39,413 bases of DNA, from assembly GCF_010672085.1 (NCBI RefSeq), contig NZ_JAAHHT010000039.1, positions 21,086 through 60,498 of the forward strand. The letters are read 5' to 3'. The notes beneath the pieces were generated by a model, which did no database searches, was not told the DNA's origin, and saw only the letters and a program-made list of their open reading frames with translations. The stretch comes from Okeania sp. SIO3I5. GTDB taxonomy: Bacteria; Cyanobacteriota; Cyanobacteriia; Cyanobacteriales; Microcoleaceae. The position numbers and the translations under genes are program-made. Shown here in pieces: positions 16,294 through 23,109 of the stretch (the first letter of the stretch is position 1; each line of letters begins with the position of its first letter).

Positions 16294-18258
16294 ATGTCTG
16301 CTCAAAGTAAGTTTTCTTGGCAAGAAAAGTTTCAGTATAAATTTGACAACTTCATGTCCAGGGGTGGTTTCTCGGTATTTCTGGCATTAGTATCAGCATT
16401 TTTTGGGGCATTTATCTTAATGACAGGTATACGTTACCTTTCTGAGTGGATTTTCCCAAATCAAGATTTAGAAAGCGATTTGCTTTGGGATGTATTTGTA
16501 CAACTTATTGGTCTCAGAGACACGGGAGACGAGGCAAATTTTGCCACTAAAACTGTAGGGGTTTTAACTATTTTTGTAGGGTTGGTACTTTTCTCTAGTT
16601 TAGTTGCTTTTATTACTCAAGAATTTGAATCACGACTGACTTTGCTGAAAAAAGGTAAAAGCTTGGTTGTAGAAAAAAACCATACTTTAATTTTAGGTTT
16701 TAATGACAGAATTGTTGATATTATTACTGAGCTTGTAATAGCTAATGAATCGGAATCTGATGCGGTAATTGTCATTTTATCAGAGGAAGATAAAGAAGAT
16801 ATGGATGATTTTCTCCGGGATAAATTAGCAGATTTAAAAACTACTAGAGTTGTGACTCGTAATGGAATAGTAACAAATATAAATAATCTGAATAAAGTAG
16901 GGGTTAAAGTTGCTAGATCGGTAGTGATTTTAAATGATGCTAAAGGTTCGGATGCACAAGATGTAAAAAGGTTATCGGATGCGAGGGTTGTTAAAGCAAT
17001 TTTAGCGACTGTTGCAGCTAATGAGGAAAAAACATCTTTGCCTCCAATAATAGCTGAAATTAACTCAGAACAATATCGTATTTTAGCTAAAAGCATTGCT
17101 CCTGAAGCTGTAACAACTTTAAATGAAGCTGATATTTTAGCCAGAATTTTAGTGCAAACTTCACGGTCTGTAGGGTTAGCAACTGTATACTTAAATTTAG
17201 TTGGTTTTGCCGGAAATGAAATTTATTTTTACTGTCCTGAAGTTGATTGGCAACACCTCAGCTTTTATGAGTTAAATTTTCATTTTTATAAAAGTATTCC
17301 TATAGGTGTGCTAGATAAAAATGGCGAGATAATTATTAAACCAGATAGCAATTATCGGTTAACAGATGCTGAATCAATAATTGTTTTAGCAGAAGATGAC
17401 TCCGTAATTAAATTTTACCAAGAACCTTTAGTGAAACCTCAAGTTTTAGGTTATTTTGACTTCAGAAAAAGTTTTGAAAAAAATACAGAAAAACATTTGA
17501 TTATTGGTTGGAACTCAAAAACTCCAATCTGTCTCCAAGAATATGCTAAATATGTAGTTGAAGGTTCAGAAGTTAATCTAGTTACTCATAAATTAACATC
17601 GGAAATTGAAAGTAAGTTTGACGAAATTCGTCAAGCTTATCCTCAAGTTTTGATGCAAATTTGGAAAGTTAATGTAGATGTTGTTGAAGAGCTAAGAACT
17701 CTCGAACTATATAAATATAATAGTATTTCAATTTTAGCTAGTAAAGGTAAAAATTCTGAAGAAATTGATGCTAAAACTCTGACAACATTGCTCGAAATTA
17801 GGCAAATATTCCAAGAATATCAGGAGGAAACTGGAAACCCAATTACAACAGAATTAGTGGTAGAACTTGCTGACTCGGAAGAAACTGATTTGGTAATTAA
17901 AGCAGGGGTTCAAGATTTCCTACTTTCTAATCAATTTGTGTCTAAAATTTTAGCTCAGGTATCTCAAGAACCAGGTGTAATGTTAGTTTACCGCGATTTA
18001 TTTTCGGCAGAAGGTAGTGAAATGTATATTAAACCTATAGAACTTTTCTTTCCTCCTGAAAAGGTTGGTAAATTATCTTTTGCTGACTGTGTATTTGCTG
18101 CTCAATCTCGTGATGAAATTTGTCTTGGTGTGAAAATAGTTTCTCAAGCTAAAGATAGGGATAATAATTTTGGTATTTATCTAGCTCCTAGTTTGGATAC
18201 TGAGTTTTCTTTGACTCTTGCAGATGAATTAATTACGATCGCTGAAGATGAAACATGA
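16294..18258 (+). CDS. CASTOR/POLLUX-like ion channel with two RCK-type domains
   Basis: A 654-residue protein. TM1 (about 26-52, FSVFLALVSAFFGAFILM) and TM2 (about 88-112, VGVLTIFVGLVLFSSLVAF) frame a pore-helix segment with VFVQLIGLRDTGDE. Two Rossmann-like RCK/TrkA-N units follow, starting HTLILGFNDR and HLIIGWNSK, each with TrkA-C-like stretches. This layout matches the bacterial relatives of plant CASTOR/POLLUX/DMI1 cation channels, gated by ligands at the RCK ring. The usual potassium filter TVGYG is absent from the pore loop; TVG appears only as KTVGVL at TM2. Ion selectivity is therefore open. The start ATG follows a weak AAGAAAAAAA. It is the third putative channel in 8 kb. Confidence 0.82.
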   Translation: MSAQSKFSWQEKFQYKFDNFMSRGGFSVFLALVSAFFGAFILMTGIRYLSEWIFPNQDLESDLLWDVFVQLIGLRDTGDEANFATKTVGVLTIFVGLVLFSSLVAFITQEFESRLTLLKKGKSLVVEKNHTLILGFNDRIVDIITELVIANESESDAVIVILSEEDKEDMDDFLRDKLADLKTTRVVTRNGIVTNINNLNKVGVKVARSVVILNDAKGSDAQDVKRLSDARVVKAILATVAANEEKTSLPPIIAEINSEQYRILAKSIAPEAVTTLNEADILARILVQTSRSVGLATVYLNLVGFAGNEIYFYCPEVDWQHLSFYELNFHFYKSIPIGVLDKNGEIIIKPDSNYRLTDAESIIVLAEDDSVIKFYQEPLVKPQVLGYFDFRKSFEKNTEKHLIIGWNSKTPICLQEYAKYVVEGSEVNLVTHKLTSEIESKFDEIRQAYPQVLMQIWKVNVDVVEELRTLELYKYNSISILASKGKNSEEIDAKTLTTLLEIRQIFQEYQEETGNPITTELVVELADSEETDLVIKAGVQDFLLSNQFVSKILAQVSQEPGVMLVYRDLFSAEGSEMYIKPIELFFPPEKVGKLSFADCVFAAQSRDEICLGVKIVSQAKDRDNNFGIYLAPSLDTEFSLTLADELITIAEDET

Positions 18259-18259
18259 T

Positions 18260-18340
18260 TTCAGTTATCAGTTATCAGTTATCAGTTATCAGCTATTAGT
18301 TTTGAGTTATCAGTTTTGAGTTATCAGCTATTAGTTTTCA
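18260..18340. repeat. GTTATCA short tandem repeat
   Basis: About ten 7-bp units (CAGTTAT variants) directly after the channel gene stop, partly interrupted by TTTTGAG. Reverse-complement units (TAACTGA) recur at 12853, 15310 and 21391. Confidence 0.9.
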
Positions 18341-18681
18341 GTCACATTAATAATTTTAGTTCTGTACGTTGCTAACCTGACAGTTCCCTCCTATCTAATA
18401 CCAATTCACTTTAAAAATGTCACAAATAGTTTCAAACTATATACAGCTCCTTCCACTTTGCTGAGGTACACCAATCGCGGGCAAGATGCCCGCACTGATA
18501 GGATTTAACTGTTAATTTCTGTACTTCATATACTTGGAATATGCTGTATGTGAAATGATTTCCTGAAGTTGCTGTAGCGTAAAAGTTATGAGTCTATAAA
18601 ATCTTACTTTTGACTTTTTAATTTTGACTTTTTAATTCCGTGAAACGGTATAACTGTTCCCTATTCCCTGCTATAACAAAA
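18341..18681. other. Intergenic stretch before the WYL gene
   Basis: It contains the inverted copy of the 12747 dispersed repeat (TGTCACAAATAGTTTCAAAC, 18418-18437), a hairpin GCGGGCAAGATGCCCGC (18477-18493; a related GCGAGCATCTTGCTCGC is at about 36557), and a direct repeat of TGACTTTTTAATT (18610-18637). No gene or clear promoter box was seen. Confidence 0.6.
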
Positions 18682-20121
18682 ATGCTTTCTGACTTTAACT
18701 ATCCTCCAACTCCAGAAATATTAGATTGGTTAGCATTAGGGCGATTAGGTGATAGATTTAATCGCTCAATTAGACTGTGGATATTATTAAAGTATTTTTA
18801 TGGAGAAGGAAATAATTTAGCTGCAAAATTACCCGAAAATTTTATTTACAGCGACTTGCGCGATGAATTTTTTTCGCCTAAACATCCTCCGAGCGATCGC
18901 TTCACAACGGAACAAATAAAAACAGAGTGTCTAGACAAAAAGTGTATTTGTAAAAAGTCGATCAAAGAATTAATTAAAGTAGAAATTTCACCTCTATCAA
19001 TTCAAGAATGGCAACAGCAAATTACAGATAAAATGGGTGGGGAATTTCTAGACATAGAGCAGCGTATTTTTGCGACAGTACACCGTACAATCAGAGATGA
19101 TTTAAAATATTTAGCTAAATTAGGATGGCTAAAAAAATCAAAAACTAAAGCAGGAGTATATCAGTGTCAACCACAAAAAAACTGGCCTCAACCTCCTATA
19201 AATCAAACACAGGTATGGGATACTTCAGAATTTTCCTCAAGTCAAACTTGGCAGTTATTAAAAGTTTTAGAGTCGGTTTCTTTTGTACAACCTAATTTAG
19301 AATTAGTAGTAGAATCTTTGCGGGAAAAAATAACTCAAGAAAAACCTTTACTAAGGAACGATCCAGAAAAAAGAATATTTATTCATTTAGACTATATTTT
19401 ATCGGATGAAACTCAAGATAGAGTTGATGATTATCATCAACAAATAGAGGAGTTATGGCATCAATCCCCTGGTGGAGTAATTAAGTTTCAATATTGGATA
19501 GCGAAAACGGAAAAAAAACTAGAAATAATAGTTTATCCAGTTTGTTTACATTATGCACGTCGGGCGAAATATTTAACAGCTTTTGGTACAGATCCTGATG
19601 GTAAATTTGGCTGGCATAATTATCGTTTAGACCGAATAATTTCCGAGAAATTAACTATTTTAAAATGGGGAAGTTCTCAGATACCAAAAAATTTGTCTGA
19701 ATTATGGAAAAAAGGAAATTTACCAACTGTAGATTATGTACAAGAAGAACTAGAAGAAGCTTGGGGATTTAATTTTTATTTGCCACGAGATTTGTTGATA
19801 ATGAGATTTGATTCTAAGTTTGCTCGTGGGTATGTAGATAATACTGTGCGACATCCTACATTTAAACGCATCGAATCTAGAAACTTACCATATTTACTGA
19901 AAAAAGAAATTCAAGACCCCCAAGAAAGACAAGAGTTATTGAATATTATTAAGGCACGTTCTTCTAAAAATACTTATTATCAAGGATGGATAAGAAATGG
20001 AGATATTAATGTTTTGATGCGGTTAAGAGATTGGCGGCCAAATGGAGAGGTTATTGCTCCTATTTCAATTAGAAAACAATTGAAATTAGAAGCAAAACAA
20101 GAGTTAGCTAATTATGATTAA
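18682..20121 (+). CDS. WYL-domain protein resembling CRISPR-associated TIGR03985 family
   Basis: About 479 residues. The N-terminal half (PPTPEILDWLALGRLGDRF) carries a winged-helix-like segment (TIRDDLKYLAKLGWL). The C-terminal half has a WYL-type core (CLHYARRAKYLTAFG and NYRLDRI) and continues to the family-like end (LRDWRPNGEVIAPI). The overall pattern is what I recall for the cyanobacterial TIGR03985 family found next to type III CRISPR loci. WYL domains bind nucleotides or regulate CRISPR transcription in other systems, for example Sll7009 in Synechocystis. I place the start at ATG 18682, because the upstream GTG (18640) reads through TTCCCTATTCCC repeat DNA. It opens the CRISPR accessory region on the same strand. 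Confidence 0.7.
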   Translation: MLSDFNYPPTPEILDWLALGRLGDRFNRSIRLWILLKYFYGEGNNLAAKLPENFIYSDLRDEFFSPKHPPSDRFTTEQIKTECLDKKCICKKSIKELIKVEISPLSIQEWQQQITDKMGGEFLDIEQRIFATVHRTIRDDLKYLAKLGWLKKSKTKAGVYQCQPQKNWPQPPINQTQVWDTSEFSSSQTWQLLKVLESVSFVQPNLELVVESLREKITQEKPLLRNDPEKRIFIHLDYILSDETQDRVDDYHQQIEELWHQSPGGVIKFQYWIAKTEKKLEIIVYPVCLHYARRAKYLTAFGTDPDGKFGWHNYRLDRIISEKLTILKWGSSQIPKNLSELWKKGNLPTVDYVQEELEEAWGFNFYLPRDLLIMRFDSKFARGYVDNTVRHPTFKRIESRNLPYLLKKEIQDPQERQELLNIIKARSSKNTYYQGWIRNGDINVLMRLRDWRPNGEVIAPISIRKQLKLEAKQELANYD

Positions 20122-20123
20122 TT

Positions 20124-20223
20124 AGGACTTACGCAGGCTAACCCAGAAACCCGGTTTCTCGTAGATGTTTATTGTCAAAAACAATAATTTACCGTAGAAA
20201 CCGGGTTTCTTTGCGTAAGTCCT
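20124..20223. repeat. MITE-like element, TIR AGGACTTACGCA family, copy 3
   Basis: Perfect ends AGGACTTACGCA and TGCGTAAGTCCT, 100 bp apart, start 3 bp after the WYL gene stop. The inside carries AGAAACCCGGTTTCT and its mate AGAAACCGGGTTTCT, giving nested palindromes shared with copies 4 and 5. Confidence 0.9.
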
Positions 20224-20285
20224 GATAATATTAAATCCGATAGTATTCGGTGCAATTAAATATTGTAGAAGTTTGGTTGATATTG

Positions 20286-20310
20286 TAGGGGTTTGGTCAC
20301 CAAACCCCTA
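20286..20310. repeat. TAGGGGTTTGG hairpin, copy 1
   Basis: TAGGGGTTTGG-TCA-CCAAACCCCTA: an 11-bp stem with a 3-base loop between the convergent WYL and HD genes. Other copies: 23084, 35346 and 35496. Confidence 0.85.
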
Positions 20311-20381
20311 CCAAACTTGGAGCTTTTGCCAAGACTGAGAGTCAAATATTATTCTCTAAAGTCAACAGATTTTATATAGAG

Positions 20382-20945
20382 CTAAAACTTTTCTAATTCA
20401 GCAATAATTCTCATCAATTCTTGTTTGAGATAATTATCATCTTGATAACAAGAAAGCAAAGAATTATAAAACCAAAGTGTTTTTTCTTTACCTCCACGAA
20501 ACCGCGTCCATACGATTTTTCCTTCTTGACGTAATGCAGCTAATAAGTCTCTCCCATTATGCAATTTATCAGCAAGAGAAATAAGTTTTACAGATTTAGA
20601 ACCATCACGAATTTGCTGAATATAACGTAACTTTCGTTCTTCCCAAGGTGGTTTAGGAATAGTCTCTGACTCAGTACAACCATCAATAATATTAACCACT
20701 TTTTCGCCGAATAATTCCAGAATATGTTGACGAGTTGCCATACCTCCCCGATCTTCCACTGCATCATGTAATAAAGCAGCGATCGCTTCATCTTCGTTTC
20801 CACCATTTTCTAGAACTAAAGCAGTAACACTTAAGAGGTGAGCAATATAAGGTGTGCATCCGTCTTTGCGAAACTGTGGAGAATGTAAGTTGTAAGCTAA
20901 TACTAACGCTTGTTGAAATTTTTCTGTGAGTTTAGTGATAGTCAT
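20382..20945 (-). CDS. HD-domain hydrolase, SpoT/Mesh1-like small alarmone hydrolase type
   Basis: A 187-residue protein built almost entirely of one HD domain. Visible metal-binding residues are H36 (PYIAHLLSV), H60-D61 (ALLHDAVED) and D65, followed by the SLADKLHN motif, all typical of the (p)ppGpp hydrolase domain of RelA/SpoT and the stand-alone Mesh1/SAH enzymes. Those enzymes remove the 3' pyrophosphate of ppGpp using manganese. There is no synthetase or TGS domain. It is the only minus-strand gene between WYL and Csx3 and lies among MITE copies. Two roles are possible: alarmone hydrolysis unrelated to CRISPR, or hydrolysis of a nucleotide linked to the neighbouring type III system. Domain call is good; substrate is inferred. 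Confidence 0.8.
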   Translation of the reverse strand: MTITKLTEKFQQALVLAYNLHSPQFRKDGCTPYIAHLLSVTALVLENGGNEDEAIAALLHDAVEDRGGMATRQHILELFGEKVVNIIDGCTESETIPKPPWEERKLRYIQQIRDGSKSVKLISLADKLHNGRDLLAALRQEGKIVWTRFRGGKEKTLWFYNSLLSCYQDDNYLKQELMRIIAELEKF

Positions 20946-21021
20946 TTCGGTTATTATTGGTTGTGATAATTTTTTCCTCCTAATATTTTAAGTATACGGA
21001 GTTGTGGAAGGAAATATTTCC

Positions 21022-21122
21022 AGGACTAAAGCCATGCGAACCCAGAAACCCGGTTTCTCGTAGATGTTTATTGTCAAAAACAACAATTTATCGTAGAAAC
21101 CGGGTTTCTTTACCTAAGTCCT
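21022..21122. repeat. MITE-like element, TIR AGGACT family, copy 4
   Basis: AGGACTAAAGCCATGCG at the left and CTTTACCTAAGTCCT at the right, with the inner AGAAACCCGGTTTCT / AGAAACCGGGTTTCT pair. The outer ends have diverged relative to copy 3. It lies upstream of the HD gene. Confidence 0.8.
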
Positions 21123-21228
21123 AATTTCGAGGATGTTGGGTTTCGTTCCTCAACCCAACCTACATTAACTGATATTAATGAATTGCAGAAGATATTTCTT
21201 CTACATTATGTTAGACTATACTAAGAGC

Positions 21229-21330
21229 AGGACTAAAGCCATGCGAACCCAGAAACCGGGTTTTTTCCTCAATGTTTATGGTTAAAAACAAGGATTTGTC
21301 CTAAAAACCCGGTTTCTTTGCGTAAGTCCT
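21229..21330. repeat. MITE-like element, TIR AGGACT family, copy 5
   Basis: AGGACTAAAGCCATGCG to CTTTGCGTAAGTCCT, 102 bp, sharing its left end with copy 4 and its right end with copy 3. With copy 4 it forms a direct pair about 107 bp apart. A CTCAACCCAACCTAC fragment sits between them (21150-21164). Confidence 0.85.
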
Positions 21331-21390
21331 GATAAGAGTCAAAATCAACTTATTACTTTTGACTAAGAAATAAAGCCTCAAGTTGGAGGT

Positions 21391-21494
21391 ACTGAAAACT
21401 AATAACTGAAAACTAATAACTAATAACTAATAACTAATAACTGAAAACTAATAACTGATAACTGATAACTGATAACTGATAACTGATAACTGAA
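21391..21494. repeat. TAACTGA/TAACTAA tandem repeat abutting csx3
   Basis: About fourteen 7-bp units (AACTAAT, AACTGAA, AACTGAT) fill the space up to the csx3 ATG. The final segment AACTGATAACTGAAATGAC is identical to non-coding sequence at about 12868. Confidence 0.9.
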
Positions 21495-21833
21495 ATGACA
21501 TCCATACAACTCAACTTAATTTCCCATCAAACAACTGATGGATTTCCATATCAACATCTTCATATTGAGATGACTACACCAGATGGTATTATCACACCTG
21601 CTGACTTAAAAGGTTTGAAAATACCTCCTAATATTCAGTGGCAACAAGGTGTCATCATAGAAGGTAAAGCACCGATATGGTTATATGCTTATTTAGTTCA
21701 CGAATGCCATCCCGCAACGTGGGTTGGTTGTTACGATCCTCGACTTGGTGCAGTTGTCGTTTCTACTCATACTCATGCTGTTACTATCGGATCTATTTTA
21801 ACTTTAGAATTACCGAAAATAATTAAGAATTAA
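21495..21833 (+). CDS. csx3: Csx3 ring nuclease (Crn3), stand-alone
   Basis: A 112-residue protein matching the Csx3 family over its whole length: GVIIEGKAPIWLYAYLVHE, then HPATWVGCYDPRLGAVVV. Csx3 proteins are small phosphodiesterases that degrade cyclic tetra-adenylate made by Cas10, switching off type III CRISPR ancillary nucleases. The histidines H69 and H72 and the D81-P82-R83 motif expected for activity are present. The ATG at 21495 comes directly after a TAACTGA tandem repeat with no Shine-Dalgarno. The first codons (ATGACATCC) also occur in that repeat elsewhere, so the start may have been remodelled. A second, fused Csx3 follows 224 bp downstream on the same strand. Confidence 0.9.
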   Translation: MTSIQLNLISHQTTDGFPYQHLHIEMTTPDGIITPADLKGLKIPPNIQWQQGVIIEGKAPIWLYAYLVHECHPATWVGCYDPRLGAVVVSTHTHAVTIGSILTLELPKIIKN

Positions 21834-21847
21834 GTATTTTTTAGATT

Positions 21848-21998
21848 CGTAGGTTGGGTTGAGGAAAGAAACCCAACAATAAACTTACAGCGGTGCAAGA
21901 GAAGAAAGAGGTTAAGTAAACCCAACAACAAATTTGTGCTTGTTGGGTTGCGCGTTCGCGACAGCGGAACGGAGTTATATCGCTTAACCCAACCTACG
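21848..21998. repeat. MITE-like element with CGTAGGTTGGGTT ends
   Basis: CGTAGGTTGGGTTGAG at the left and CTTAACCCAACCTACG at the right, 151 bp apart between csx3 and csx3-AAA. Inside is GCGGAACGGAGTTATATCGC, a repeat also found at about 24594. Related CAACCCAACCTA motifs occur at 1-282 and 21150. Confidence 0.75.
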
Positions 21999-22011
21999 GG
22001 AACTTTTTCAT

Positions 22012-22045
22012 ATCCCTATTCCCTATTCCCTATTCCCTATTCCCT
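22012..22045. repeat. TATTCCC short tandem repeat
   Basis: Five copies of ATTCCCT just upstream of the csx3-AAA start. Similar TATTCCC runs occur at 10320, 18660 and 35575. Confidence 0.9.
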
Positions 22046-22057
22046 AAAACTTAGAAA

Positions 22058-22987
22058 ATGACTAGAGAATTTCCATTACAATTAGATGTAATTCAACTCG
22101 AAACAGAATTAGGTAGTTGTCAAACTTTAGCTATTACTTTTACTCAACCACAAGACCTAATTAAACCAATAATTTTATCACAATTAAAGTCAATAATTCC
22201 TGAAGATTTAGATTTCAATCAAGGTGTAATTTTATATGGTGCGAGTCCAAACTGGCTTTATGGTTATTTAGTAAAATGCTGTCGAAATGCTCCTTGGATA
22301 GCTTGTTATGACGTGCGGACTCAAAAAGCTGTTGTTGTTAAAAGTAATTTTCAAACTTTGGCAGTTGGAGATACTATTTCTGTGATTTTTAATCGCACTC
22401 CTGGTATGGCAATTTTAATCGGCGGACCTCCTGATAGTGGGAAAAGTGTTTTTTCTTATGCTTTGCGTCGTTCTTTATTTGAGAAGGATAAAAAGTTGAA
22501 GGTGTTTATCCAGCGAGCTAATTGGGATGGGGAGGGAAATTGGGTTGAGGAAATGAGCGATCGCCAAGTAGCTAAACGGTTAAAGGATGACAATACTGTT
22601 CCGGTTCATAAATTGGGCAAGGAGATGATGAATAGTTATTTTGGCTATCATGCTAAAGCGATTAAAAATATTCGGGATGTTATGGATATTGTTTTGGTTG
22701 ATATCGGTGGGATGGTACAGGAAGAGAAAAAGCCTATTTTGGAGCAGTGCAGTCACTATGTAATTATTAGTCGTTGTCAGGAGGAGGTTGGGAAATGGCA
22801 TGATTTTTGTAGAGGTTTAAATCCAGCGATCGTTATTCATAGTGTCTTGGAGGAGAAGTTGGTGAGGTTGGAGAATGAGGATTATTTGGAGGTGGTTGCA
22901 GGACGTTGGATAACTGGGGAAACTGTTAGGGTGCCGGATATTATTGTGGAAAAGGTGTTGAGTTGTTGCAGGGGAGTGAGGGAGTAG
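22058..22987 (+). CDS. Csx3 domain fused to P-loop (AAA-type) ATPase domain
   Basis: A 309-residue fusion. Residues 1-110 are a Csx3 domain (GVILYGASPNWLYGYLV), and residues 115-309 are a P-loop NTPase with Walker A GGPPDSGKS (122-130), the RANWDGEGNW segment and VLVDIGG as a likely Walker B. Csx3-AAA fusions are known from cyanobacterial type III CRISPR loci. The Csx3 half here is altered at key places: the histidines of the stand-alone Csx3 (H69, H72) align with K73 and R76, and DPR with D85-V86-R87. It probably binds rather than cuts cyclic oligoadenylate, or has lost that role; this is inference. The same strand and close spacing suggest co-transcription with csx3. The array starts 120 bp downstream. 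Confidence 0.85.
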   Translation: MTREFPLQLDVIQLETELGSCQTLAITFTQPQDLIKPIILSQLKSIIPEDLDFNQGVILYGASPNWLYGYLVKCCRNAPWIACYDVRTQKAVVVKSNFQTLAVGDTISVIFNRTPGMAILIGGPPDSGKSVFSYALRRSLFEKDKKLKVFIQRANWDGEGNWVEEMSDRQVAKRLKDDNTVPVHKLGKEMMNSYFGYHAKAIKNIRDVMDIVLVDIGGMVQEEKKPILEQCSHYVIISRCQEEVGKWHDFCRGLNPAIVIHSVLEEKLVRLENEDYLEVVAGRWITGETVRVPDIIVEKVLSCCRGVRE

Positions 22988-23017
22988 GGGAGCGGGGGAG
23001 TAGGGGAGTGAGGGGGT
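22973..23017. repeat. GGGGAGTG short tandem repeat at csx3-AAA 3' end
   Basis: About five imperfect 8-bp G-rich units overlapping the last codons of csx3-AAA (RGVRE). The protein's final residues are therefore repeat-encoded. Confidence 0.85.
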
Positions 23018-23083
23018 AGTAAAAATATGAGTAAATATAAATAATTGATACCGTAGCAGAAGGCAAAACAAAGATTTAAGATG

Positions 23084-23108
23084 TAGGGGTTTGGAGACCA
23101 AACCCCTA
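23084..23108. repeat. TAGGGGTTTGG hairpin, copy 2, abutting the CRISPR array
   Basis: TAGGGGTTTGG-AGA-CCAAACCCCTA ends one base before the first CRISPR repeat (23110). If the array is read leftwards this hairpin sits at its distal end. Confidence 0.85.
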
Positions 23109-23109
23109 G

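Noticed and set aside
18640-18681. GTG start for the WYL protein
   Set aside because: The extra residues are encoded by TTCCCTATTCCC-type repeat DNA found between many genes here; the ATG at 18682 fits better.
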